This document shows, in pieces, positions 34,896 to 45,191 of a DNA stretch of 64,000 bases. The translations under genes and the position numbers were made by a program. Source of the stretch: Plectrocnemia conspersa (lineage: Eukaryota > Arthropoda > Insecta > Trichoptera > Polycentropodidae). The notes under the pieces were generated by a model. The model was not told the DNA's origin and did not search any database. It saw nothing but the letters and a program-made list of their open reading frames with translations. Position 1 is the first letter of the stretch. Each line of letters begins with the position of its first letter. The DNA is taken from positions 2,108,001 through 2,172,000 of the forward strand of contig VTFK01000008.1 of the NCBI GenBank assembly GCA_009617715.1. Reading direction: 5' to 3'.

Positions 34896-36240
34896 AGTAT
34901 TCTACGAGTCTACAAACGAGTTTCTTAACTTTAGTCTCGCTTATGCTTTTTTTGGATACCAAACTAAATAAACATTTTATTTCTGTAAACGTTTCATTAA
35001 TAAATTTACATATTTCTTAATATTGTTTATTAGTAACTTATATTAATAATCATGAGTAGCATTTATTCTTGTTTTAGTCAGCCGTACATGAGCTTGTTAA
35101 AAATGAATCAGCATCAGTTGTACTTTCACAGAAAATTTGAACAAGCTATGTATGATATATAAACTAGCATTTAACCGACGGGTTAGGTAGTACCTACCCG
35201 TCATGTTTGCTGAAAGTAATTCACAAAATAGGTAGAATAAACCATTTTCTAGCGTTTAACAACAAGTTCTGTAGTATCTACCCGCAAAAATTAAAGCTTT
35301 TTGTGCTGACAGCTATGGAATATTTTTATTCGTTCCAGACACTAATCAAACCCATATCCATAAAAAAAATGAGAACTTAGTTTGATTTATTTCAAAAACT
35401 AAAAATATTTTTATAAAAATATAAATTGATTGAATTTAATAATAATTTATATTAAAATCACTGATGGCTCAATTAAATATTTTTATTTACGTATAACTTC
35501 AACTAAGAACCAATTCAATGGACACTTGATTTTGCCGTCTTTTGAGGGTTTGCCGAAAATGTGACATTGCATTTTCGTGGAATAAAATCATTGCTCGCTC
35601 TGCTACAGCCTTACTCGAGTGGTACTTTTCAACGAAATTTTCTACTGTTTTACAGATATCTATTTTCATTTAAAGTGAGAGGTTTCTTAGGTTATTTCTC
35701 CTCCTCCTCAGACGATATTTTCTCTGTAGCTTTGTGATGTTTTCGTGATTCAGATATATTAGTTCTTCAGCTCCTGGACTGTTGAATATTGTCTTCATTC
35801 ACCTCCAGTACATGTTATTCCCTAAGGTTGCGGCTATCAAAATGTTGCGGCTTTCGTTCATTAAAAATACTTAATCTCACTGAACATAAATTTCTTCAGT
35901 AAGTATTTTGAGGTCTGAAATATGACAAGGAGCATTATCCATAAACAAAAAGAAGAGAGAAAATTCTTTGTCAAAATGAATGTCTTTATAGCAAAAAAAA
36001 TCATTGACTCAGTTAAGAAGAAAGTGACACAATACATACTGCTCATTTTCCAAAGATATAATTTTTTTTTTTTCGTATTTGGAACAGACGAAATACGAGG
36101 TTCCACTGTATATGTAAAAAATATTATTACAATATAAATGAGTTATTTTTGTATCTTTAGTTTCGGAAAATCCTCCATATTTGATAATTAGATATATTAT
36201 AATCAAATTAAAGTATAGTAAAATGTGAAGGGAAAACTGA
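34896..36240. other. AT-rich stretch with a small direct repeat
   Basis: Mostly AT-rich and gene-free. The overlapping 71-81 codon frames at 35861-36248 on both strands are Lys/Phe/Ile-rich chance frames. Contains the repeat annotated at 35168-35292. Confidence 0.45.
35168..35292 (+). repeat. diverged direct repeat containing a near-palindrome
   Basis: A block starting AGCATTTAACCGACGGG recurs about 84 bp later as AGCGTTTAACAACAAGTT, and both end in TACCCG. The first copy contains GACGGGTTAGGTA facing TACCTACCCGTC, a near-perfect palindrome. It looks like the end of a small mobile element. Confidence 0.5.
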
Positions 36241-36600
36241 CGTGTCAAACACTACGATAGAAGATCTAAGCCGCGATTAGTCTCGGTCGTGGCGTACAAT
36301 ACCTTCTCTACTTCGTGATTTTTTCTTCTTCTTCTTCCACTACTCATTTCGGTCGTGACTGTTGCGAAGAATCGTTCGATCCGCTTTATTTCTGGTCGAG
36401 TGCAAAGAACTTGATTTGCAATTTGTTACGACATTTTGCCGTTTTGAGCCCAAGATTTATTTCCTCTTCAACGTTGCGTGCCACTCTCTTTTGCAAAGAG
36501 ACTCGTAAATATATTCCGTCTTCGAAAATGGCAAACGATATCGGTCGTATTTTCAGTGTTGATGTGTTTCGAGGAGAACGGTGATAATAAATTCAATAAA
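36241..36600. promoter_or_regulatory. GC-raised island with an 89-codon frame
   Basis: The + strand frame 36315-36584 begins at a Ser-rich run made by a TTC repeat and has no recognisable domain or splice context. I treat it as non-coding. TCGGTCGTG occurs twice (about 36283 and 36348), and related TATCGGTCGT occurs at about 36539. Confidence 0.27.
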
Positions 36601-38370
36601 TTTCATAAGGCACGCCTATGAGTGGTGACATGGCGTTGTTTTGTAACTGGAAACCGTAATGTGCAAAAATAACCGTGAACTAACTGACTCGAAGGGGAAA
36701 GCGTTTATAAATATATAAACGTCTGGCAAAATAGACAATACTTTTGTGGTTTCTAATAAATGTTATTGTTAATTGATTATTTAAAATATTTACTCATCGA
36801 AGTAGTGACACATTGAAATTCTTCAAACACAGATTGTGGATCTCTGATTTGTAACTTAAAATAAACATATGTATATTAATATACTTTAATCAATTTATAC
36901 GTAATTAATACGCAAATCTTTCGATTGTATAAAACCTATAGTAGTTGACAGATTTTCCTGTTGATGTTTTAATCTACAGGAGACTTAAAGATACAAAATA
37001 AAACTAAAAAAACTATATTCATTAGAAAAATGTTATATTAATAATTAAGAATACATAAAATTATAACTAATTTATTAATTTAACGATATAATTAACATTT
37101 TTTTTATTAATAACCAATCAATTTTATGCACGTACAGCGTTGACCTTTATCGCCATACGTACAGTGTGGTCCAGCGCGTCTAAGTCCGGTTTATTCGTTA
37201 AGAATCAATCTCTCCAATGGACCACTATGCATAATATGTAATCGTAACGAGCGAAACATCGTCACGATTTTTAACGAAAAAAAATAAAACTTAATGGACG
37301 GTAGTGTGCACGAAACGCCCGATAACTGTATTATGTTCATTATATGCATATACCTCGTATGACTGTATTTTTTACTGTTAAAAATATAACATATCGTTAT
37401 CTAATTGTTATTTATGTCTTTCGTTGATTTAGCGCGATCGTTTATGTCTTCATAATGGAACTTCACTAAAACAAAGGATCATTGTAATTGCCGTTAATAT
37501 GATTAATGGTTATCCCGTATTTGCGATGCGTACGTTGACATTGTCGAAAAATATGCTCGTTTTATATTATCTAAATTAAAATATTACACATTCATGGTTT
37601 AACCGCAAATGATAAATTGTTATTAGTTTTTAAACGCGCTATCGCCGTTTAACCATCTCTTTTATGTGCATACAAATGCGATAATTGAATTGCCTCTCGT
37701 CCGTCCAGTCGCATTATCTTGATTTGTATGCGAGATCTTTTTAATAATGTCGTATAAGAATTCGTTCGTAGGCTAGACATAATGTGCTTGATATACTATA
37801 ACTACTTGTTAGTGCTAATCTAAATTTAAAATGTGTTATAAATATTTAATTGCTTAAATTTAACAACAAGTTTATTTATCAAGCTTTTATCGCTGAAGGC
37901 ATTAATTAAAGCGTGTTAAATTTTATGCATACTATTTTAATAATCTATTATGCTTTCAAAAAGTTTTAGTAATGTATTTGTAATTATCCTATTTTGCAAC
38001 AATAATGTGAAATACATTTTATAGATTTAATAGCAATTTATAAATATAACACAAGCTTTCCAGGGCTTAACAACTTTAATAAATCGTTTGATTCACCATA
38101 TTTATGATAAAAACAATAGTGATTTAGGTTGTGTAAGGCTATTGAATTCTAATTAAGGCTTTTTAAAGATTATTGTTCATTCAATCGATAATCATTCCGC
38201 CCACTTTTTGTCAAATTTGATAGTCTTTTACCTAAAGTAGCGCAACTTACACGAGCGATTGTATGTTTAATCGTAGTGTTTCGTGTAAACTAAAATAAAT
38301 TCAAGCTTTTTTAAAGTTTACCACTTTATTTAATTAAAAACACTATTATTTGATTAAATACTATTAAACA
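36601..38370. other. AT-rich stretch
   Basis: No gene recognised. Small mixed patches at 37130-37320 and 37620-37760 hold no nameable motif. Confidence 0.5.
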
Positions 38371-38631
38371 CTAACAATTTACGCTACTGGGAACACGGGT
38401 TACGAAGCACATTTTCAGGAGACGCAGATCCTCGGCGACGCGCCATTTTTTAGGCTTGTGATCGGCAACGCGCGCTCTAATGTCGTCGTCCTTATAACGG
38501 GGGATACCGGTCAAGGATGAAAGTTCGCGAATAGGGGCTCGCCTCTGTGAAAGGCATGATATAAAGCATTGAATGAAAACCTGACAAGCCAAGAACTTAG
38601 GCCTCGGTTTCGAGTCAAAAGTTGCGTGCCA
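38371..38631. other. GC-raised block before a local duplication
   Basis: A 73-codon - strand frame (38371-38592) includes ARVADHKPKKWRVAEDLR, a basic stretch that could be a degraded element protein, but I cannot assign it. It directly precedes the duplication starting at 38632. Confidence 0.35.
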
Positions 38632-39271
38632 TCTGCACTGGTCGATAAAACAATCAACTGTTTCAGGGAACCAAGAAACTTTGTTATCTTATTTAGCGCA
38701 GCAACAATCGCCGCTGATGATATATTATGTTTTGTTTTAGAAGTTTGTTTTTCGATTTGGCAACACTTTTTCTAGCGACAGCTGATCTGTGCTCAGTTTT
38801 TTTTGCAATTTCACCATGAATAGGCTTACTAGATATAGAATAATATTTTATGAGTTAAAGTATATATTGTATTTACATACATACATTGCATTACTTTAAA
38901 GCTATTTCAGAGCTCTTTTTTAGTGCAAAATTTAATTAATTATGACGGTGCTTACAACAAAATAATGAAATAATATTTTAATATAATTTGATGTATATAT
39001 CATATAAGGCAAATTATTGTTTTAATTTATATTTTATTTAAAAAAAAAAAACAACAACAAACTTTTACATTTCTGCGATTTTTAAAGCAAAATGTCTGCA
39101 CTGGTTGACGCGTCAAGATCCACTGACCCAGGATCCCATAAATTTTGTTATCTTATTTGGGGTAGCAACGGTCGCTACTGATGATATATTATAAGTTATA
39201 GTACATACATTACATTACTCTTTTGTAGTGTAAAATTCATTCAATAATGACGGTATTTACAATAAAATCAA
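38632..39271 (+). repeat. local duplication, second copy internally deleted
   Basis: Copy 1 (38632-38967) and copy 2 (39095-39271) share, in order, TCTGCACTGGT, TTTGTTATCTTATTT, GCTGATGATATATTA/ACTGATGATATATTA, TGACGGTGCTTACAA/TGACGGTATTTACAA and AAATAATG/AAATCA-type ends. Copy 2 lacks roughly 150 bp of the middle. Two copies of one MITE inserted side by side or an old tandem duplication both fit. Confidence 0.65.
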
Positions 39272-39715
39272 AGGGTGATAATGTTTTTGAGGGAAAAAAA
39301 GATAATTAACCAATGGCAAAAACAGTCAATTTTTTTTCGGCTATAAAATTATTTTTTCACGTTTTATTTTACACTAAGCTTCAGCAATTTGCCTAATTTA
39401 ATACCCAAATAATTGCACAAACAAGAAAATTAAATATTTTATTAACGCAAATGTAAGACGATGAACTTTTTCCATATAAAGAGAGATATATTTTCTTTAA
39501 CATTAACATATTGTTGTATAGTAGTTTTAATAACCAACTTTTGATCATTTTAGTGGTTTAATTTGATTATAATAAATTCTTAAAATTAGACCTATTTTAA
39601 TGTAAATACTCGTATGTTTATGTAGTATATATCTCTATTAAATTCTAAAACTTTTTTCACTTATTTAGATGTAGGTATTATCGATATACATATAGTATAT
39701 ATAATGTATGTATAT
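39272..39715. other. AT-rich stretch
   Basis: Nothing recognised. Confidence 0.5.
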
Positions 39716-40020
39716 TCAGCCGACCACCACCGTTTTGGAGTTGCTCACCTTCCCAGCTTTCTTAACAGTTAGGAAGCACTTCTTGTAGTTGTGAGTCACA
39801 TTTTATCGCATTCCTCGGGCGCCTGTGGCTTATGGCCATAATTTATGGCTCAGTCGGCTTTTCATAAAACAACAACCGCCAATTAACGGCTCCGGCACCA
39901 ATTCAAAGTTCTGTCTTATCAATCGGCCGAGCCTTTTGTCGTCAGGCTAATAAAGGCCGTTTGTCCTTACACAAAACCCAAAACACACACGCAGCTACAC
40001 AAAATAGGTCAAATAACAGA
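39716..40020. promoter_or_regulatory. GC-raised island with paired inverted TTTATGG sites
   Basis: GGCCATAATTTATGGCT at about 39834-39850 places CCATAA and TTTATGG in inverted orientation. TTTATGG is the known preferred core of posterior Hox (Abd-B-type) proteins. More ATTAAC and CATAAAAC cores follow. There is no open frame of 60 codons or more. Enhancer identity is inferred from motifs and composition only. Confidence 0.35.
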
Positions 40021-40790
40021 GCTTCAATTTTGAACCCGCTGTAAATAAATTTTGATTATAATAAGCAGAAATTTGTATGAGATTGTTTGTACATCTTTAT
40101 TGTGAATGAAAATATTATATAAGCAATTAGTAAATTAGTGTTTTTCATATTTATATACTGAATATTTTATTTAGCAGTGCTTTCTGATCGGTTCATATTG
40201 ACCTTTTTGTGTGTATTTTACATGCTTGTATTAACTCTTATATGCGTTATAAAGTCTCGAGTTTACGAACCGAACAATGGCTTGACTTTTTTCGTTACAT
40301 CATCGCCGAGACGTAACATTTTAACCTTTCCGCTATTGTTGCTCCACTGTGATACAAATAATGTTAATGTCGGGTAAATGAACGCACTGGGCGTTTTGTA
40401 GTCATTTCTGCGGTTAATTTTCGTTCCTTAAGTACGGAAAGCACACAAAAGACTACTTGTATATAATGTTTCGTGAAAAACGTTCATTAAAAATATACGT
40501 TTGTTTAATTCTTGGGCAGAAATAGCTGTGGGCTCTTTTTTTGAGTAATGAGGAACCTTTTGTATCATTATGTTAGTGTAAGGTTAATATACAGCCTAAT
40601 TTAATTATTTCGATAATTTAAACTGTCAAGGCTTTTTAAAGCTACATTACATCATCAGAAATAATTTCATGACATTTTATTTTAATATGTATATTATGTG
40701 TACATATAATTTAAAAAAATAGTTATATCTCTTTCGCTTAGTAATTATAGCCAACAAATCTTATGTTGTTAAATCATGTTTATAGTGCCT
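40021..40790. other. AT-rich stretch
   Basis: A 66-codon chance frame at 40177. Nothing else recognised. Confidence 0.5.
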
Positions 40791-41250
40791 TCACTATCAC
40801 TTTCCAGAGCATTTTAATTGACACAAGAGCTACCAGTAACACTCGGGAAATCAAATCGAATCGTTCGCCTCGTTATCGTTTATAATTGCCAAAGATCGGC
40901 AATAAACTCACTTTATCGTTCGGGTTTATTGCGAGAGAGTAATAATTACAACGGGACGGCAGAAAACCACAAAAGAAAACTCTGCTTATTTTCTTTTCTC
41001 TCCCGTCTGTCATTTTATACGTAGGGTTCCTGCGGGTGTCAAAACCCTCGGCAGATTTGTCCGTGGAACGTTTCAATCACGACGTTTTATATCGGATTTA
41101 AGTCGGCACACTCGACTACGTAATTTCCACATCGGTGATTTCAAAATGAGCTACCGCTCAGTTGGAGGAGATGAATCTTCTTATCGGTATCAATTTAATG
41201 GTCGTTTTACGATCGCTCCTAACGCACTTATTTAGGTAGGTACCTACGGC
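40791..41250. promoter_or_regulatory. GC-raised non-coding island
   Basis: Mixed composition with opposed chance frames of 67-68 codons. GTAGGTACCTAC near 41238 is a perfect palindrome at its right edge. Candidate regulatory DNA. Confidence 0.27.
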
Positions 41251-41660
41251 GGCGTGCCTCGAATGTTGAGTTTATTTAAAGGAGAAAAAATATATGTACA
41301 TATTTTATATAATAAAATAAAATTTTATATCGCTATGGTAATTTACCGGTATTGGAATTGGTCGATCAGATTTTTTTATTTAAAGGAGTTTTGTGTCTTC
41401 ATTTCGCCGTTGAATACGCTATATAATTTATTAAATCACGATTTTTTATTGAGACTACGTGACGGTGTATCAAATAAGTTGGGTTATGCCAAAAAGCAAT
41501 ATGCATATCAAGACATAATATATAAGCTAAAATTAACATAATATAGGACAGCAAAGCTTAGATTTTCGAAAGAATAAATAAAATGTTAGCTATAAATCCA
41601 CAGAATAGTTGGTTCATAAAATTAGTTAAAACACTAAAATATTTAGTTTTATCAATGTTT
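41251..41660. other. AT-rich stretch
   Basis: The 95-codon frame at 41254-41541 is Tyr/Phe/Leu/Lys-rich with no domain. Judged to be chance. Confidence 0.45.
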
Positions 41661-42163
41661 AAGGTCTTGTAACTGGGGATTCTGAAATTTCGGATTTTTT
41701 CAATTCCCGGAAACACGAATTTTTCAAGTCCCGGGAATTTCCGGGACTCGAAACTTTGATTATTTTTCGTTTAAATCATGATATTAAAAAAATCTTATTA
41801 AAAAATTAACTTATATTATTTGTTGACAAACATATGTGCGATAGGTAAAAAATTATTGAAACAAATTAAAAATATTTTATTCGATATTTATTTAAATTTA
41901 ATTTATTACAAATGTTTTAATCTAAATTATTTTATTTATATTTTATAAAAACTTTTACTTTTATATGGCAAAATATGTTTTTAAAAACACCAAGCCATTT
42001 AAAGACGAATAACATAGCCTATTCCTGGTTTTTTGACAAATATTCCAGCCGTAGAAAACACTCGCCCGCTTTCTATTATTTTTTTAAATTCCGGGACTCG
42101 AGACAGCAAAATATGAATAAATTCCCGGGTTGTCAACCCACAGAATCCCTATTTGTAACCCTG
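41661..42163. mobile_element. MITE with CCCGGGAATTCC-type inverted ends (about 500 bp)
   Basis: The left end carries GTAACTGGGGATTCTG, then repeated AATTCCCGG and GTCCCGGGAATTTCC. The right end mirrors it with TTCCGGGACTCGAGACAG, AATTCCCGGGTTG, then CAGAATCCCTATTTGTAACC. A 300-bp AT-rich core separates them. The terminal CAGGGTTACAAATAGGGATT form (read inward from the right) suggests a hAT-type MITE. No clean 8-bp target duplication is visible. Confidence 0.65.
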
Positions 42164-42552
42164 AGGGGTGTGACTTCGTAGTCAGTGAATTGAACGTGTA
42201 TTTCCTATGTCGGAAAAAAATTGGAGTTTTAAAAATTTTAGAGTAAGATCACAACGATGACATATTAATATTTTATAATAAACTTCCTTATATTTTAAAA
42301 GCTTAAACAAAAACTAGGCTTTCACATTCAACATGTAACTTATGATCTTATCTCATGTTTTAATTTTGTTGGTTTTAATTTGTCGTGTTCTTTAATCGAT
42401 CTACATTTTTATTTAAAATTTGGAATTCCCAATAGAGGGATTAATTTAGAATCCAAATAATATGCTATTAAATTATAAAAAAAAACGGTGATAAAGCCAG
42501 TTCAGGTGATTAAGGATCGCAGAAGCTGCCGCTTCTCTCTTTACATCACATG
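42164..42552. other. AT-rich stretch
   Basis: Gene-free. Includes the 25-mer at 42515-42539 that is shared, inverted, with 7016-7040. Confidence 0.4.
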
Positions 42553-42806
42553 GTCTAGCCCAACGTCCGGAATCTTATTAGCCAAAGAGCCATGGTACAT
42601 TACAACGATTAAAAAAAAATCCGGAATATTAATTTAGCAAACCTTTATTATAATTTTCCAAATCAACACAAAGACGTTCAAATTTAAAGCTCCATATTTT
42701 CTTGTTTTTTTAAATCCGGCGCGTAAATGCCGGTGGACATTTTATTAAGAGCCGCATGCGGCTCCGGAGCTCGCACTTTGCCGTCTAGCCCAACGTCCGG
42801 AATCTT
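42553..42806 (+). mobile_element. hAT-type MITE, copy B, with rearranged ends
   Basis: The body at about 42574-42783 aligns with copy A: TTATTAGCCAAAGAGCC, TACAACGATTAAAAA, TTTAGCAAACCTTTATTATA, then AATCAACACAAAGACGTTC and GCCGCATGCGGCTCCGGAGC. Both CAG termini are lost. Instead a 24-bp direct repeat starting GTCTAGCCCAACG flanks the body at 42553-42576 and 42783-42806. The TCCGGAAT core of that repeat also replaces an internal part of the element at about 42620-42627. This is not a normal 8-bp hAT target duplication. Confidence 0.8.
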
Positions 42807-43480
42807 TAGAGACACTTATCCGAACGCACCACGTAAAACTAACAATTGCAAACTGTGTCAACAAAAATTAAATAATATAGAATAACGAACTCTGTACCAA
42901 AAAAAATACGAAAATAAATACCCTCAAACATTTCATAAGGCCCTAAATGGCAAAAAAATCTGAATTAAATACTTTATAAAAAAAAGATTCCGGTAATTAT
43001 ATTTTTTATATTCAAGTATCTACTGATATTTCAGTATTAAAACACTTCTTGGAATATTAGTATTTAAAGCTTTAGTTTGGTTTTATATTGACCTAATTCT
43101 ACGATTGGCGGCAAAGTGACTAAAAATACGCTGTGGCGAGGTTGTATAAGAGTTTATTAATAATATATTATGCTTTTATACGATGCTAAATATAGCTTAT
43201 TATACTAAAATACAAAGTATAACCATTGCAAATTAGTTAATCAATGATTGCTCTATATATGGTAGAATTTTATGAAAATACAGTATTAATACATATGTAA
43301 GTAACATTCAGCAGAACATAGTATTAATTTGTCTGCATTGTCTTTACTACATTAAATCTTTAATAATGCTGTTCAGGTACTAGAAGTTTGTTCAATCAAC
43401 ATTTATAGACTTCTATATAGCCAACAAAAAACATCATTTTCTTATCCCAGACATTAGAGACGACTCATTAATTTTATAAC
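42807..43480. other. AT-rich stretch
   Basis: Nothing recognised. Confidence 0.5.
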
Positions 43481-44090
43481 GCCGAAATACCAAAATCATC
43501 TACGTTCCTTTTCGCTGGTTATTGTCATATCTGCGAAACGTTCGCAAAATCGCCAGTCGCCCAACAAACGGTCGAATCTCGACTGTTATCCACGCTCTTT
43601 ACGGCAATCTTTCGAAATGCTCGGACCTCCGGAACGACCCTGGCAGTAAAATGAAGAATATCGAAACGTGAGAACGGTTTACACTCGGTACGTGGGCATA
43701 ACGGGCCGGGTATTTTAACGCTCAGCCCTCGTTGGTGCTGCGGGTCAGTCCGAAGGGTTTTACGGACTGGTAATCAAAAGCGAACCGGCAATTTTCGGCA
43801 TAGCGAGTAAATAACGCTTTGTGGGGTGGAAAAAAGTGTCAATAGTTGTATCGTTGCGACCCTGTCGCCGCGTGGGAATAATTTTTGCACGGACGGCGTA
43901 AATCCGCATTCTTACGGTGGCTTATGTCTGTGTTTACGGAAGGTTTTATGAAGTGGATGAACGTATATCCTGGAAAAGAAATTCACATACAACCGCCAAG
44001 GATTTCTGGTTAGGGGAGACAATAGCGCAGTTGATAAATGCCTTTTGTGTAGTAGGAAAGGTCACATTCGCTCTAAATTGTTCACATGTA
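43481..44090. promoter_or_regulatory. long GC-raised island just upstream of ratchet point 3
   Basis: CpG-rich sequence from about 43490 to 43980 with no open frame of 60 codons or more on either strand. Absence of even chance frames in GC-raised DNA argues against coding. Candidate conserved non-coding element close to the recursive splice site at 44131. Confidence 0.33.
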
Positions 44091-44097
44091 TGATACA

Positions 44098-44137
44098 TAT
44101 ACTAATACTTTTTTTCTCTGTTTTTTTACAGGTGAGT
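44098..44137 (+). other. recursive splice site (ratchet point 3)
   Basis: CTGTTTTTTTACAG/GTGAGT with the junction at 44131/44132. ATACTAATAC, an excellent branch-point match, starts at about 44099, followed by an almost pure pyrimidine tract. This is the most complete of the four sites. It lies 17,687 bp after ratchet point 2. Confidence 0.78.
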
Positions 44138-44218
44138 TTCGAAAACAAGTGGTACTACATTAACAACGCTATCGATATATACATTATAAAACCTATATTA
44201 ATCATGGACTATATGATG
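44132..44218 (+). other. putative RS exon after ratchet point 3 (87 nt)
   Basis: A second GTGAGT donor follows at 44219 (TGATG/GTGAGT). The 87-nt block is a multiple of three and open in one frame (29 codons starting VSFENKWYYINN), so a real microexon cannot be excluded. Its first 48 nt resemble those of the block at 26445 (34 matches by hand count). Confidence 0.5.
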
Positions 44219-44224
44219 GTGAGT

Positions 44225-45191
44225 TTTTTTGTAGCAATTTTTTTTTAGGATTTTAAAGATTGTTGATGCATTGATAATGATGTATTAAGAGAGCATTAGA
44301 ACAATTTACTAGAGTACCGCAAAGATCCAGTTTGAGTCAATTGTTGTTTTTATTGTTTATTAATTTCATAGAGACGTTTATAAATCGTTCATATTTTTTA
44401 TATGCGGACGATTTTAAAGTGAAAGTGCAGCCGTTTTGCAAGAGGATTTCATTTTTTTATTTATGAAAGTGAACTTTCGATAATCGATTGTCTTTCAGTG
44501 TCATGAAATGTCACACAATTTCATTTTTATTGCCCTTTTTTTAATACTATTTTTTATGGTTTTTATTTTGAATGACTTGTAATTAAGAAAAAATAGTATT
44601 ACTGGTAGCATATGTTAAAATGGGACTAATTATTGCCTTATAAATTATTTTTTTCCATAGTTAGCGCGCTCTTTCTATTAAATATCGGTCTAAAGGTCGC
44701 AATACCAGCAAGCCATTCAGAGCAAATTTCCAAAGTATGTTTATTAAATTTAAGCTTGGAGTCAAGATATAAGCCCAGGTGTTTAACGCTTGTTCTCTAT
44801 TTTATGTTACTGCAATTCATTTAGGATGGGTTATGACAGAGTTTGTCTACGCTTTGTACAAAGTAATCACTTATGTTTTAATTTGATTCATTATAATTTT
44901 CTACCTCTCAAAATATTTTTTCAATTTATTTTCGATTGCTTTAAGACCGCAAGCACTTGATAAAATAGCAGTAGTTGGCATCATAGATAAACGTGTATAT
45001 TTGCTTAGGGTATTTTTATATATACAAGATAAAGAGAAACGGCCCAAACTTTCCTAAAAACTCCAGCTGGAATTTAACGTGGATCGATAAAACTGTGATT
45101 TATTACATTCTTTATGACTTTCCAAATTAATTTTGGTTAATGTATGAGCTTAATTTAATAAACAATATATCTTACAAAAAATAAAAAAAAT
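44225..45191 (+). mobile_element. Jockey-like RT relic
   Basis: From about 44310 the + strand reads TRVPQRSSLSQLLFLLFINF, a degraded version of the GVPQGS-LGPLLF-LFIND motif. FLYADDF with the catalytic YADD follows (about 44394-44414), then MKCHTISF (about 44505). Further coding cannot be followed reliably. The 3' end AACAATATATCTTAC plus A-rich sequence (to about 45191) matches the end of the relic at 55610-55635, so both belong to one family. Confidence 0.72.

Noticed and set aside
36315..36584. 89-codon Ser-rich open frame as an exon
   Set aside because: The Ser run comes from a TTC microsatellite. No convincing acceptor/donor pair and no domain.
44132..44218. Definite 29-codon coding microexon
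   Set aside because: It is open in one frame, but the related block at 26445 has stops in all frames, and a donor consensus at its very start fits recursive splicing better. Kept as RS exon only.
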